NCBI GenBank assembly: GCA_018669475.1
Contig: JABHCC010000056.1
Location: forward strand, 1 to 37,610
From: Bacteroidota bacterium
GTDB lineage: Bacteria; Bacteroidota; Bacteroidia; Bacteroidales; UBA12481
DNA length: 37,610 nt
Reading direction: 5' to 3'
Positions 17,709 through 28,122 of this stretch are shown piece by piece. The notes under the pieces are model-generated. The model did no database searches, was not told where the DNA came from, and saw only the letters and a program-made list of their open reading frames with translations. The translations under genes were made by a program, and so were the position numbers. The first letter of the stretch is position 1. Each line of letters begins with the position of its first letter.

Positions 17709-18269
17709 TTATTTTTTGGTTGGAAAAATCATTTTGTAACTCGTATTAACTTTTCCGTTGGATATATCTCTCAGTTTTCCTTTTATCAAACGCTTTTTTA
17801 ATGGGGATAGTTTATCGGGAAACATAATTCCTTCGAGATGATCATATTCATGTTGAATTATTCGTGCAGCCATTCCTTCATATACTTTCTCGTGCTCCAC
17901 AAACTGTTCATCAAGATATTTCATCCGGATAGAAGATTTCCTAAGAACATCTTCGTGTATTTTAGGTACACTCAGGCAACCCTCCGATAGTAATTCTTCA
18001 TCTCCCCATTCTTCAATGATGCGGGCATTAATAAAAACTTTTCTGAAATCTTTCAAATCTTCATATTCCTCTCCATAAACGCTGGCATCCACGACAAAGA
18101 CCCTGATTGATTTACCGATTTGAGGGGCGGCAAGGCCAACTCCTTCAGAAGAACGCATTGTTTCAAACATATTGGATATTAAGATATCTAACTCAGGAAA
18201 GTCAGCATCAATATCGGAGGCAATTTTACGTAACACTGGGGAACCGTATGCATAAACAGGTAATATCAT
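17709..18269 (-). CDS. def: Peptide deformylase
   Basis: This 186-residue enzyme removes the formyl group from the first methionine of new proteins. All three family motifs are present: EGVGLAAPQ (residues 42-50), EGCLSVP with metal-binding Cys98, and QHEYDH with His140, His144 and catalytic Glu141. The metal is usually Fe2+. Its ATG overlaps the ruvX stop by 4 bases, so the two are translationally coupled. Length is normal. Confidence 0.97.
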   Translation of the reverse strand: MILPVYAYGSPVLRKIASDIDADFPELDILISNMFETMRSSEGVGLAAPQIGKSIRVFVVDASVYGEEYEDLKDFRKVFINARIIEEWGDEELLSEGCLSVPKIHEDVLRKSSIRMKYLDEQFVEHEKVYEGMAARIIQHEYDHLEGIMFPDKLSPLKKRLIKGKLRDISNGKVNTSYKMIFPTKK

Positions 18270-18697
18270 CGCAAGTCAAGGTTATTTCGTTTTTGTTCTA
18301 AGAATGATTGTAGAATTATTGTAGCACTAATGGTATCAATAAGTGCTTTATTGCGTCTGGCTTTCTTTTTTAAACCACCGTCAATCATAGTTTGGAAAGC
18401 GATTTTTGATGTGAAACGCTCATCCGTTGTGTGAATAGGAATATTAGGGAATTTTCTCTCCAATCCGGTAAGAAAGGAGGTGACAAATTTGGCTGATTCT
18501 GAAGGCGAATAGTCCAGTTGTCTGGGAAAACCGACAACAAAGCCTTCAACTTCTTCATTTTTTACATATTCCTGCAGATAAGTGAATATTTCATGTACTC
18601 CAAGAGTTGTAAGTGAAGTTGCAATAATTTGGCCTGGATCTGTTACTGCCACACCAACACGCTTCTGCCCGTAATCAATACCTATTAATCTAGCCAT
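18266..18697 (-). CDS. ruvX: YqgF/RuvX family Holliday-junction resolvase-like protein
   Basis: This 143-residue protein has the RNase H-like fold of the YqgF family. The first acidic motif is IGIDYGQKRVGVAVTD at residues 5-20, the second is VEGFVVGFPRQLD with the G-x-P, and the third is HTTDERFTS followed by DTISATIILQSFL. The family has roles in pre-16S rRNA 5' maturation and possibly Holliday-junction cleavage. It is the first gene of a minus-strand operon with def and the TPR lipoprotein. Confidence 0.93.
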   Translation of the reverse strand: MARLIGIDYGQKRVGVAVTDPGQIIATSLTTLGVHEIFTYLQEYVKNEEVEGFVVGFPRQLDYSPSESAKFVTSFLTGLERKFPNIPIHTTDERFTSKIAFQTMIDGGLKKKARRNKALIDTISATIILQSFLEQKRNNLDLR

Positions 18698-18796
18698 TAT
18701 TTGTTAATCAGTCAGCAAATTTAATACTTTTGATGCTTTTCATAGCATACCATTATTGGTTTGCTGATCATTAGTTCAAGTATTAATGCTTTTAAC

Positions 18797-18804
18797 TATA
18801 TTTG
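18797..18804 (+). promoter_or_regulatory. Promoter -7 element for pckA
   Basis: TATATTTG is an exact TAnnTTTG match, 42 bases before the pckA ATG, in the gap between the divergent ruvX and pckA genes. No clear TTTG box was found 19 bases upstream. Confidence 0.5.
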
Positions 18805-18846
18805 TTACACCTGACAAAATAAAAAATAACTCAAAACGATTATTTT

Positions 18847-20490
18847 ATGGACTTAAGAGACAAGCTGCAACAAGCTGTTAATGCACATTCTAATGTGTTC
18901 ACTGACATTCCTCGAGAAGAGATGATTAAAACCGCAGTTGCTCACCAGGAAGCTTTAGTATCAGAAAGTGGTGCTTTAGCGAGCTGGACCAGAACAGAGT
19001 CAACCGGAAGGAGTCCGAAAGACACCGTTCTTGTAAAACGAGCTTCAAGTGAAGCAAACATTGATTGGAATTCGCCAAATAATATTCCGATCGATGAAGA
19101 AACCTTTGATATGCTCTTTGAAGATGCTGTATCATTCATTGGTGGGGTTGATAATCTCTATGAGACTAACAGGGTAATTGGTGCAGACTCAAACTACGCC
19201 TTACCAGTCAAAACTCTAACCAACCGAGCTTTACATACGCTCTTTATTGACAACATGTTTCGTCCAGTACCGAGTGACCTGGAGCAAAGTTGTTTTAATG
19301 ATGATGGCTTTGTATTGCTTGCTTTACCCTATCACAAATTAGATCCTGAGCGTTACAAGGGAAGATTACGTAAAATGCCAAATGGAACCACCACCAATAT
19401 GGCAGTAGCTGTTGATATGGACCGGAAAGTTGGTTTAGTAATTGGATCAGCATACATGGGCAGTATGAAAAAGATGCTGTTCACAGTTATGAATTACCTT
19501 CTTCCTTTCGAAGATGTTTTACCCCTTCATTGCTCAGCAAATGAAGGTGATGATGGAAGTTCGGCTCTCTTACTTGGACTATCCGGAACAGGAAAAACGA
19601 CCTTATCAGCTGACAAATCCAGAGCCTTACTAGGCGATGATGAACATGGCTGGAATGATTCAGGAATTGCGAATTTTGAAAATGGCTGCTATGCCAAGAT
19701 GATTGATATCAATCCAAAAAAAGAGCCGGATATCTACGATGCTGTGATGCATAAAGATGATTATTTGAATCACGGCTCTATTGTTGAAAATGCAATGATG
19801 TATCCTGATGGAGAGTTTGATTATTACGATGATCGTTTTACACCAAACTCAAGGGCTTCTTATCCATTGAAGTATCTGATTAATATAAAAGAATCATCAA
19901 CTGCAGGTCATCCAAAAACTATTTTGTTCCTGACAGCAGATGCCTACGGTGTAATTCCACCTGTAAGCAAACTAACTAAAGACCAGGCTATGTTATGGTT
20001 CCTTATGGGGTACACATCAAAGCTTGCCGGTACCGAAACAGGTGTAACCGAGCCTCAGGCTACCTTTTCCAGATTCTTTGGTCAGCCATTTATGCCGCTA
20101 AATCCAGATATCTATGCTGAAATGCTTGGATCCAAAATGGATGAGCACAATACAAATGTTTATTTGATCAACACAGGTTGGTCAGGTGGTGCTTATGGAG
20201 TTGGTGAGAGGATTGACTTACCATTAACACGTCGCATGGTCAACGCAGCACTTAACGGAGAACTTGATTCTGTTGAATTTGAAACTGATGATGTATTTCA
20301 CTTACAGGTTCCAACCGAATGTGAAGGAATCCCGTCTGAAATGCTGAAACCAATTAATACCTGGGAAGACAAGGATGCTTTTAAGGAAACTGCAATCAAA
20401 TTAGCAGCCCGATTTAGCGCCCATTACGACAAAGCTTATGGTGATAAAAACCTTTCTGATTCCATTCGCTCTCAATGTCCGGGTAAGTAA
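18847..20490 (+). CDS. pckA: Phosphoenolpyruvate carboxykinase (ATP)
   Basis: This 547-residue enzyme interconverts oxaloacetate plus ATP with phosphoenolpyruvate plus CO2 and ADP. The kinase P-loop GLSGTGKTTLSAD is near residues 243-255, preceded by CSANEGDDG and followed by LLGDDEHGWND, which contains metal-binding Asp residues. An RTESTGRSPKDT motif lies near the N-terminus for substrate binding. Length and motifs are those of the ATP-type enzyme. In fermenting Bacteroidota it usually runs in the carboxylating direction toward succinate. It has its own promoter and terminator. Confidence 0.97.
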   Translation: MDLRDKLQQAVNAHSNVFTDIPREEMIKTAVAHQEALVSESGALASWTRTESTGRSPKDTVLVKRASSEANIDWNSPNNIPIDEETFDMLFEDAVSFIGGVDNLYETNRVIGADSNYALPVKTLTNRALHTLFIDNMFRPVPSDLEQSCFNDDGFVLLALPYHKLDPERYKGRLRKMPNGTTTNMAVAVDMDRKVGLVIGSAYMGSMKKMLFTVMNYLLPFEDVLPLHCSANEGDDGSSALLLGLSGTGKTTLSADKSRALLGDDEHGWNDSGIANFENGCYAKMIDINPKKEPDIYDAVMHKDDYLNHGSIVENAMMYPDGEFDYYDDRFTPNSRASYPLKYLINIKESSTAGHPKTILFLTADAYGVIPPVSKLTKDQAMLWFLMGYTSKLAGTETGVTEPQATFSRFFGQPFMPLNPDIYAEMLGSKMDEHNTNVYLINTGWSGGAYGVGERIDLPLTRRMVNAALNGELDSVEFETDDVFHLQVPTECEGIPSEMLKPINTWEDKDAFKETAIKLAARFSAHYDKAYGDKNLSDSIRSQCPGK

Positions 20491-20510
20491 AACATAAACA
20501 TCGTAAATGA

Positions 20511-20546
20511 AAAAACCCGATCGCCTTTTAGGTGATCGGGTTTTTT
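20511..20546 (+). terminator. Rho-independent terminator after pckA
   Basis: CCCGATCGCC at 20516-20525 pairs with GGTGATCGGG at 20531-20540 (one G-T wobble) around TTTTA. It is flanked by A's on the left and six T on the right. It lies 25 bases past the pckA stop. The flanking runs suggest it can work on both strands. Confidence 0.92.
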
Positions 20547-20742
20547 ACAACTTTAACCGGATAACTCAACTTTAAACATTATGAACAGGAAGCCGTAGCC
20601 GCCTGTGGACCATGCGTTTCAAAACATGGTATCTGAGTATATAGAAAATCTTTAGTCAGAACACTGAGCGATATACATCTCTGCACACCACTTCACAGAG
20701 CAAATGTAAAATAAACTATTAGATAATCCAAACATATTTGAA

Positions 20743-23700
20743 TTATTCTTCTGAGAAATCCATTTTAGCCATACGTTCATAGCTTTTATGTCTCCATTTT
20801 GCATTCTCTTCTGAAGCGGCAAATAGCTCTTCAGCTGTTTCAGGGAATGCTTTCTGGAGTGATGCAAAACGTACTTCACCAAGTATGAAATCACGGAATT
20901 CAGACCACTTAGGTGGTTTTGAATCCAGCACAAATGGGTTCTTTCCAGCATCTTCCAACTGCGGGTTATAGCGATAATTTGTCCAGTACCCACTAGCTAC
21001 AGCACGACTCTCTTCTTCCTGAGTTTTTCCCATCCCAGCTTTCAATCCATGACTAATACAAGGTGAATAAGCAATAATCAATGATGGTCCCGGATAAGCT
21101 TCAGCTTCTTTTAATGCTTTAAAGAACTGGGTTTGGCTGGCTCCCATAGAAACTTGTGCAACATAAACGTATCCATAAGACATAGCCATCATTCCTAGGT
21201 CTTTCTTACGAATCTTTTTACCTGAAGCAGCAAATTTTGCAATTGCACCAACAGGAGTAGCTTTAGATGACTGTCCACCTGTATTAGAATACACTTCAGT
21301 ATCCATAACAAGAACATTCACATCATCACCTGATGCTAAAACATGGTCAAGGCCTCCATATCCAATATCATAGGCCCAACCGTCACCACCAAATATCCAT
21401 ACTGATTTCTTGATCAGGTATTGCTCCAATGCCAGGATTTCGCTTGCCACAGGATTGCTTTCATTTTTAAGAGCAGCAACAACCTTTGCTGATATTTCAG
21501 TTGTTGTATCTGCGTTTTCCTTATTCTCGATCCATTGTGCAAATACTTCAGCAGTTTCACTTGATACATCAGACATGGTCTCTTCCATTTTGCGACCAAT
21601 TCTGTTTCTTAGCTGGTTAACACCTAATGACATTCCAAAACCATACTCTGCATTATCCTCAAATAAGGAGTTTGCCCACGCAGGTCCTTTTCCTTCATCA
21701 TTTTCACAATAAGGAGTACTTGGAGCTGATCCACCATAAATTGATGAACAACCTGTAGCATTAGCAATCATCATCCGGTCACCATACAACTGAGTAATCA
21801 GTTTAATATAGGGAGTTTCACCACAACCGGCACAAGCACCTGAGAACTCAAATAAAGGCTGAGCAAATTGTGAATTCTTAACTGTCTTTTCTTTTGGAAG
21901 AACAGTATCCTTATATCCAACTTTGTTGTGCATGTAATCCCAACGATCCACTTCCTCCATTTGACTACCGAGTGGCTTCATGACAAGTGATTTCTCTTTT
22001 GATGGACAAACCTCTGCACAATTCATACAACCGGTACAATCGAGAACACTCACCTGAATTCTGAAGTTGTATTCCTTAATCCCACCTTTACCCTTCTGGA
22101 TTTCTGTTCCTTCAGGAGCATTGGCCAGTTCTTCATCCGTTAGGAGATATGGACGAATACAAGCATGCGGACAAACATAAGCACATTGGTTACACTGAAT
22201 ACAGTTATCAGCCAGCCATTCAGGTACGTTAACTGCAATACCTCGTTTTTCATATTCTGCAGTACCAGCCGGGAAGGTTCCGTCCTCACGCCCAACAAAA
22301 GCACTTACCGGAAGGTCATCACCTTTTTGATTATTTATTGGCTCTACAATATTTTTTATAAAATCTGGAATGTCTCTCGTGTCTACACTTGCTTCAATAT
22401 TCAGATCAGCCCAGTCAGTGGGGACCTCAATTTTTACAATATCACCCCCACGATCAACTGCAGCATAGTTCATGTTAATGACATTCTCACCTTTAATACC
22501 GAAAGTCTTTACGATAGCCTTTTTCATTTGTACAACGGCTTCATCATAAGGTATTACTTCGGCAATTTTGAAGAAAGATGATTGCATGATAGTATTAGTT
22601 CGGTTTCCCAGACCAATTTCCTCAGCAATTGCAGTTGCATTGATGGTGTAGAATTGAATTTCATTCTCGGCCATGAATTTCTTCATACTGACAGGCAGGT
22701 GATTCTTTGTCTCTTCTTCATTCCAAATGGAGTTCAACAAGAAAGTACCACCCTTTTTCATCCCTTTAAGCACATCATACTTATCGAGGTATGAAGGAAC
22801 GTGACAAGCAACAAAATCAGGCGTGTTTACCAAATAAGGTGAACGGATTTCATGATCTCCAAAACGAAGATGCGATGTTGTGAAACCACCAGATTTTTTA
22901 CTGTCATATGCAAAGTATGCCTGGCAATACTTTTCAGTTGTATCACCAATAATTTTAATCGAATTTTTATTCGCTCCAACTGTTCCATCAGAACCAAGTC
23001 CGTAGAATTTTGCCTGGAAGGTTCCTTCAGGAGCCAGATCAATTTCAGGCAACAGTGGAAGTGACTTAAAGCTCACATCATCTAATATCCCAACGGTGAA
23101 ATCATTCTTTGGCTCATTCTGCTTCAGGTTTTCAAATATTGAAATAACCATAGCAGGAGTTGTGTCTTTTGAACTAAGTCCGTAGCGTCCTCCAATAATC
23201 ATTGGCGCATTTTCCTTCTCGTAGAAAAGGTTTCTTATATCGAGATATAGAGGCTCTCCGTTTGATCCTGGCTCCTTTGTACGATCAAGGACTGAAATCC
23301 GCTTAACACTGTCAGGATAAACATTAAAGAAATACTTTGAAGAGAATGGACGGTACAGATGACAAATTACCATACCAACTTTTTCACCTTGTTCGAGTAA
23401 ATGATCAATTACCTCTTTGGCTGTTTCAGTTATTGTAGCCATTGCCACAATAATATTTTCAGCCTCCGGATGTCCATAATAGGTAAATGGATGATATTCA
23501 CGACCGGTTTTTTTGGTGATTTCCTGCATGTATTCTTCAACGATATCTGCAACCTTCTCGTAATAAGGATTAACAGCTTCTTTCGCCTGGAAGAAAATAT
23601 CAGGATTTTGTGCGGTACCCCTTGTTACAGGATGCTCAGGATTCAGAGCTCGATCACGAAACTCTTGCAGGGCATTCTGATCAATCAGTGGAGCTAAATC

Positions 23701-24270
23701 TTCATTTTCAAAAGATTCAATTTTTTGAATCTCATGTGATGAACGAAATCCATCAAAGAAATGAACGAAAGGAATCCGGCTTTTTATTGATGCCAGATGG
23801 GCAACCCCGGCCAAATCCATTATTTGCTGAACACTACCAGTGGCTAGTAGAGCAAAACCTGTTTGACGGGTCGCATAAATATCACTATGATCTCCGAAAA
23901 TTGAAAGAGCATGAGCTGCAACACTCCGTGCACTAACATGAAAAACTCCTGGTAATAATTCGCCAGCCATTTTATACATATTAGGGATCATTAGTAGTAA
24001 TCCCTGAGAGGCTGTATAGGTTGAGGTAAGAGCACCTGCCTGTAACGATCCGTGAACCGCTCCGGAAGCTCCACCTTCAGATTGCATTTCAGTAACTTTT
24101 ACTTCTTCTCCAAAAATATTCTTTCTGCCAGTGGCAGCCCATTCATCCACGAACTCAGCCATGTTGGAGGAAGGAGTGATAGGATAAATCGCAGCTACTT
24201 CACTGAACATATAGGCAATGTGAGCAGCGGCCTCATTTCCATCACAAGTGATAAAATTCTTTTTTGACAT
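20743..24270 (-). CDS. nifJ: Pyruvate:ferredoxin (flavodoxin) oxidoreductase
   Basis: This 1175-residue single-chain enzyme converts pyruvate and CoA to acetyl-CoA, CO2 and reduced ferredoxin in the cytoplasm. Domains run in the usual order: pyrimidine-binding domain with YPITPSS near residue 40, domain II, gamma domain, an EKR motif (EYEKRGIAV), a two-cluster ferredoxin domain with CIQCNQCAYVCPHAC near 690-705 and CTGCMNCAEVCPS near 745-760, and the TPP domain with CAGCGETPY, ATGCSSIYGG and GDGWAYDIGYGG plus TEVYSNTGGQ. A third cluster is bound by the Cys residues around CAGCGE and the later CISHG region. Length is normal. It indicates anaerobic metabolism. Confidence 0.97.
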   Translation of the reverse strand: MSKKNFITCDGNEAAAHIAYMFSEVAAIYPITPSSNMAEFVDEWAATGRKNIFGEEVKVTEMQSEGGASGAVHGSLQAGALTSTYTASQGLLLMIPNMYKMAGELLPGVFHVSARSVAAHALSIFGDHSDIYATRQTGFALLATGSVQQIMDLAGVAHLASIKSRIPFVHFFDGFRSSHEIQKIESFENEDLAPLIDQNALQEFRDRALNPEHPVTRGTAQNPDIFFQAKEAVNPYYEKVADIVEEYMQEITKKTGREYHPFTYYGHPEAENIIVAMATITETAKEVIDHLLEQGEKVGMVICHLYRPFSSKYFFNVYPDSVKRISVLDRTKEPGSNGEPLYLDIRNLFYEKENAPMIIGGRYGLSSKDTTPAMVISIFENLKQNEPKNDFTVGILDDVSFKSLPLLPEIDLAPEGTFQAKFYGLGSDGTVGANKNSIKIIGDTTEKYCQAYFAYDSKKSGGFTTSHLRFGDHEIRSPYLVNTPDFVACHVPSYLDKYDVLKGMKKGGTFLLNSIWNEEETKNHLPVSMKKFMAENEIQFYTINATAIAEEIGLGNRTNTIMQSSFFKIAEVIPYDEAVVQMKKAIVKTFGIKGENVINMNYAAVDRGGDIVKIEVPTDWADLNIEASVDTRDIPDFIKNIVEPINNQKGDDLPVSAFVGREDGTFPAGTAEYEKRGIAVNVPEWLADNCIQCNQCAYVCPHACIRPYLLTDEELANAPEGTEIQKGKGGIKEYNFRIQVSVLDCTGCMNCAEVCPSKEKSLVMKPLGSQMEEVDRWDYMHNKVGYKDTVLPKEKTVKNSQFAQPLFEFSGACAGCGETPYIKLITQLYGDRMMIANATGCSSIYGGSAPSTPYCENDEGKGPAWANSLFEDNAEYGFGMSLGVNQLRNRIGRKMEETMSDVSSETAEVFAQWIENKENADTTTEISAKVVAALKNESNPVASEILALEQYLIKKSVWIFGGDGWAYDIGYGGLDHVLASGDDVNVLVMDTEVYSNTGGQSSKATPVGAIAKFAASGKKIRKKDLGMMAMSYGYVYVAQVSMGASQTQFFKALKEAEAYPGPSLIIAYSPCISHGLKAGMGKTQEEESRAVASGYWTNYRYNPQLEDAGKNPFVLDSKPPKWSEFRDFILGEVRFASLQKAFPETAEELFAASEENAKWRHKSYERMAKMDFSEE

Positions 24271-24455
24271 CTTATAAATCCTTTTGGTAGTGATACATAT
24301 TCTTCGAAAAACACGGCGCTAATTTAGCACAAATTGATCAAAAATGACATGACCTTTGTTAGCTTTAGCGAGGTTTTTTAGTAGATATCAAGACGAACCG
24401 CCACATCAAATAGATGTGATAAAAACAGGCAGGACGTCATTGAATATTTTAAGCC

Positions 24456-26252
24456 TTATTGGCTATTCATTGATATAAGAAACTCTTCGTTAGTTTGAGT
24501 TTTAGCGAGTTTGTCACGCATAAACTCCATGGCTTCAAGTGAATTCATATCCGCCAGGAAGTTCCTCAACACCCACATCTTACTCAAGAAATCTTTGGGA
24601 TGTAACAGGTCTTCACGACGTGTACTTGAAGCAACAATATCAACAGATGGGAAAATTCGTTTATTAGACAACTTACGATCAAGCTGTAGTTCCATATTGC
24701 CAGTTCCTTTAAACTCCTCAAAGATCACCTCATCCATCTTTGATCCGGTGTCGATAAGAGCAGTTGCCAGAATTGTAAGAGAACCACCATTTTCAATATT
24801 ACGGGCAGCTCCAAAAAATCTTTTCGGACGATGGAGAGCATTTGCATCAACTCCACCTGAGAGAACCTTTCCTGATGCAGGCTGAACTGTGTTATAAGCT
24901 CTGGCCAACCTCGTGATTGAGTCAAGCAGAATAACAACATCATGTCCGCATTCCACCATTCGCTTGGCCTTTTCCAAGACAATGGTCGCCACTTTCACAT
25001 GTTTATCTGCTGGTTCATCAAAAGTTGAAGCAATTACTTCAGCGTTGACACCACGCGCCATGTCTGTCACTTCTTCAGGACGTTCATCAATGAGAAGTAC
25101 CATCAAATAAGCCTCAGGATGATTAGCAGAAATAGCATTGGCAATCTCCTTCAGTAAAATTGTCTTACCTGTTTTTGGCTGAGCAACAATCAATCCCCTC
25201 TGACCTTTACCTATTGGGGCAAACATATCAACAATACGGGAAGAAAGATTTTGCTCACGATGACCAGTAAGAGTGAATTTTTCATCCGGAAACAAAGGGG
25301 TGAGATAGTCAAATGGGGCACGGTCACGTACAAACTCAGGACTTCTTCCGTTAATCTCAAGCACTTTGATAAGTGGGAAATACTTTTCGCCTTCTTTCGG
25401 CGGACGAATACTCCCCTGGACGGTATCACCGGTTTTCAGTCCAAATAATTTAATCTGAGACTGAGACACATAAATATCATCGGGTGAATTCAGGTACATA
25501 TAATCAGCTGATCTGAGAAAACCGTATCCGTCTGGCATGATTTCCAATACTCCTGAGTTCACAATTGAACTATCAAAGTCAAAGGGCTTCTCAGCTTTTG
25601 TATCCGATTGATTACCACGTTTACCATGGTCTTGCTGACGATGGTCAGCAGGTCGTTTCTCACGTGCCTGATGATCTCCTCTGTTACTGTGCTCCTGCTT
25701 ACGATGATCAGAAGGCCGTTTTTCACGACTGGTATTCTCAAACTTAGCAGGCTTAGTCTCCTTTGTCACATCTGCAACAGGAGTAGGCTTTGCCTGTTCT
25801 TGCTTTCCTTTTCTAACTTGTTCTTTCTGGGGAACAGCAGGTTTCTTGCTTGGAACATCAGGTTTCTTGCCAGGAGCAACAGTATCCTTAGGTTTCTGTT
25901 TTTCTGCTGGAGCCTCCTTTTTTTCCTCCTGCGGTGATTCTGAGCCAGCCCGTGTAGTGAACACAGGGGAATCCTCATTTTCTTTTGCTTTACGCCTGCG
26001 GCGTGTTTGCCGATCAGCTGGAGTAGGTTTACTCTCTTGTTTCTGTCCTGAATCGGACTTTTTCTCTTGTTTACTGACTTGCTCAGCTTTACGCCTTGTT
26101 TTACTCTCTGCAGCCAAAATCGCTTGTTGGTCGAGAATCTGATAAATCAGATCTTGCTTCTTATAGGATTCAACCCTCTTTATCTTCAGCTCTTTAGCAA
26201 TCTCACGCAATTCAGCCAACAATTTCTTGTTGAGCTCTAAAATGTCGTACAT
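24456..26252 (-). CDS. rho: Transcription termination factor Rho with long disordered insertion
   Basis: This 598-residue protein ends transcription as a hexameric RNA helicase. Residues 1-45 are a Rho_N SAP-like domain, residues about 225-310 the RNA-binding cold-shock-like domain ([22 protein letters not shown]), and residues 320-598 the ATPase with Walker A AQPKTGKT (357-364), Walker B VVILLDS (439-445), Q-loop [17 protein letters not shown] (464-480) and R-loop GTGNME. Between the first two lies a low-complexity region of about 180 residues rich in Lys, Glu, Gln and Pro, including two copies of an REKRPxDHRxQxH unit at 176-195 and 197-216. Long insertions at this place are known in Bacteroidota Rho. 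Confidence 0.95.
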   Translation of the reverse strand: MYDILELNKKLLAELREIAKELKIKRVESYKKQDLIYQILDQQAILAAESKTRRKAEQVSKQEKKSDSGQKQESKPTPADRQTRRRRKAKENEDSPVFTTRAGSESPQEEKKEAPAEKQKPKDTVAPGKKPDVPSKKPAVPQKEQVRKGKQEQAKPTPVADVTKETKPAKFENTSREKRPSDHRKQEHSNRGDHQAREKRPADHRQQDHGKRGNQSDTKAEKPFDFDSSIVNSGVLEIMPDGYGFLRSADYMYLNSPDDIYVSQSQIKLFGLKTGDTVQGSIRPPKEGEKYFPLIKVLEINGRSPEFVRDRAPFDYLTPLFPDEKFTLTGHREQNLSSRIVDMFAPIGKGQRGLIVAQPKTGKTILLKEIANAISANHPEAYLMVLLIDERPEEVTDMARGVNAEVIASTFDEPADKHVKVATIVLEKAKRMVECGHDVVILLDSITRLARAYNTVQPASGKVLSGGVDANALHRPKRFFGAARNIENGGSLTILATALIDTGSKMDEVIFEEFKGTGNMELQLDRKLSNKRIFPSVDIVASSTRREDLLHPKDFLSKMWVLRNFLADMNSLEAMEFMRDKLAKTQTNEEFLISMNSQ

Positions 26253-26491
26253 CTCTGGGTTTCTTTGTTGATTATATAATTATCGAACGTCAGAATCCGT
26301 GTTCTCTAGATTAATATTTGATAGTGGATTTGACGGATGTTTTTTGTCACATGAAGTGAAATAACCTTGCGAAATTAGTGAATTTCTTAGCCTTCTCAAA
26401 AAAAAAACGCATAATTCGTAAAGAAGCGCTTAAAATCTGCAACATATTGACAATAATATCGTAATAACTATTGAAAGAACCTTTCCCAAAA

Positions 26492-27355
26492 ATGCGGCAA
26501 CTGAAGATAACCAAGCAAGTTACTAACAGGGATTTACCATCCCTCGATAAATACTTGCAGGAAATTGGGCGCGAAGAACTTATCTCTCCTCAGGAAGAAG
26601 TAGATCTGGCTCGGAGAATTCGTAGCGGGGATTCTAATGCCCGTGAGAAACTTGTTAAGGCCAACCTGCGATTTGTTGTATCAGTAAGCAAGCAATACCA
26701 AAACCAAGGACTTACATTATCCGACCTCATTAACGAGGGCAATATAGGCTTGATAAAAGCTGCTGAGCGATTTGATGAAACAAAAGGTTTCAAGTTTATT
26801 TCATATGCAGTATGGTGGATCAGACAATCGATTTTACAAGCTCTATCTGAGCAAGCCCGTATGGTTCGCCTGCCCTTGAACAGGATTGGATCCATCAATA
26901 AAATAAATCGCGCTACCTCACGGATGGAGCAGGAATTGGGACGCCCTCCAACTGAAAATGAACTGGCCGAAGAGATGCACCTCGATTGCCATGAGATCAA
27001 AACCATGATCAGCCATCTACAAAGGCCAATTTCAATGGACGCACCTTTATCAAACGGTGAAGATGGAAACCTGTACGATCTGCTTCTTAATAACAACACC
27101 AACGGCCCTGAGGATAAGCTGATGAAAGAATCTCTGTGCAAAGAGATTGAACGAGCCTTTTTTCAGCTTGGTAATCGGGAAGCTGAAATTCTAAGGTTGT
27201 TTTTCGGTCTCAACGGCATCTCCTCTCTCTCACTCGATGAAATTGCTGAACGTTTCAATCTGACCCGTGAAAGAGTAAGGCAAATAAAAGAGAAGGCATT
27301 ACAGAAGATGAAAAGCAAATCAAGGAACAAACTTCTCCGGAAATATCTTGGCTGA
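26492..27355 (+). CDS. RNA polymerase sigma-70 factor, RpoD/SigA type
   Basis: The ATG at 26492 gives 287 residues beginning MRQLKITKQVTNRD, the usual start of Bacteroidota primary sigma factors, which lack region 1.1. Region 1.2 is SLDKYLQEIGREELI, region 2 contains NLRFVVSVSKQYQNQGL, DLINEGNIGLIKAAERFD and YAVWWIRQSI, and region 4 has the helix-turn-helix LTRERVRQIKEKALQKM. An in-frame TTG at 26471 is not needed. Region 4 differs from the commonest Bacteroidota form in places (FQLGNREAEILRLFFGLNG where TLTPREADVIRLYFGLG is usual), so it may be a second RpoD paralog. It is divergent from rho. Confidence 0.92.
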   Translation: MRQLKITKQVTNRDLPSLDKYLQEIGREELISPQEEVDLARRIRSGDSNAREKLVKANLRFVVSVSKQYQNQGLTLSDLINEGNIGLIKAAERFDETKGFKFISYAVWWIRQSILQALSEQARMVRLPLNRIGSINKINRATSRMEQELGRPPTENELAEEMHLDCHEIKTMISHLQRPISMDAPLSNGEDGNLYDLLLNNNTNGPEDKLMKESLCKEIERAFFQLGNREAEILRLFFGLNGISSLSLDEIAERFNLTRERVRQIKEKALQKMKSKSRNKLLRKYLG

Positions 27356-27463
27356 GCGAGCCCTAAGGCATTAAGCTTTTCCCTCAGTGATAATAAAATT
27401 CATCAGATTGTTTATTTTTACCTCAAATAAGCAAGTAGAGACTTAGCTCTTCTTGCTATAACC

Positions 27464-28120
27464 ATGAAACCCATGCACCTTGTTGCCCCTTCATTATTAG
27501 CCGCAGATTTCGGAAATCTTCAAAGAGATATTGAAATGCTTAATGCCAGTGAGGCCGATTGGCTCCATGTGGATATTATGGACGGACTGTTTGTGCCTAA
27601 TTTTTCAATCGGAACACCTGTTGTTCAGGCTATCAGGCGTCACGCAAAAAAGCCTCTCGACATACACCTGATGGTGACTGACCCTGGCCGCTATGTTTCA
27701 TTATTCAAGAAAATCGGGGCCAGCACATTAACGGTTCATTATGAGGCATGTACGCATTTGCATCGTTGTATTCACCAAATAAAAGAATCAGGAATGAAGG
27801 CAGGCGTTTGTCTGAATCCTCATACGCCGGTTCATCTTTTAGAGCCAATCCTGCCGGATGTAGACCTCGTTCTGATTATGTCAGTAAACCCTGGATATGG
27901 AGGACAATCATTTATTTCAGGGTCTTATGATAAAATCAGGAAACTTAACAGCATGAAGCAGGAATCCGGATACGATTTTCTTATTGAAGTGGATGGGGGT
28001 GTTGATACTGAAAATGCCCCACTACTAGTGGAAGCTGGTGTGAATGTGCTGGTTGCCGGAAATACAGTTTTTTCAGCATCGGATCCTCCCGAAACTATCC
28101 GGCAGTTGAAAAACATCTGA
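27464..28120 (+). CDS. rpe: Ribulose-phosphate 3-epimerase
   Basis: This 218-residue TIM-barrel enzyme interconverts ribulose 5-phosphate and xylulose 5-phosphate in the pentose phosphate pathway. Family motifs are APSLLAADFGNL, HVDIMDGLFVPNFSIG with metal-binding His and Asp, DIHLMV, MSVNPGYGGQSFI and EVDGGV. Length is normal. Two bases separate its stop from the cysQ start, so the two genes are probably one unit. Confidence 0.96.
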   Translation: MKPMHLVAPSLLAADFGNLQRDIEMLNASEADWLHVDIMDGLFVPNFSIGTPVVQAIRRHAKKPLDIHLMVTDPGRYVSLFKKIGASTLTVHYEACTHLHRCIHQIKESGMKAGVCLNPHTPVHLLEPILPDVDLVLIMSVNPGYGGQSFISGSYDKIRKLNSMKQESGYDFLIEVDGGVDTENAPLLVEAGVNVLVAGNTVFSASDPPETIRQLKNI

Positions 28121-28122
28121 TC

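Noticed and set aside
20609-20630. ACCATG/CATGGT inverted repeat in the gap between pckA and nifJ
   Set aside because: It has no T-run and lies between two convergent units; no role can be supported.
24318-24328. GCTAATTTAGC palindrome upstream of nifJ as an operator
   Set aside because: It is short and AT-rich, occurs only once here and cannot be told from chance.
26372-26387. GAAATT/AATTTC inverted repeat between rho and the sigma factor gene
   Set aside because: Six AT-rich pairs in a 240-base AT-rich gap are not enough to call an operator; the gap shows no clear TAnnTTTG box for either gene.
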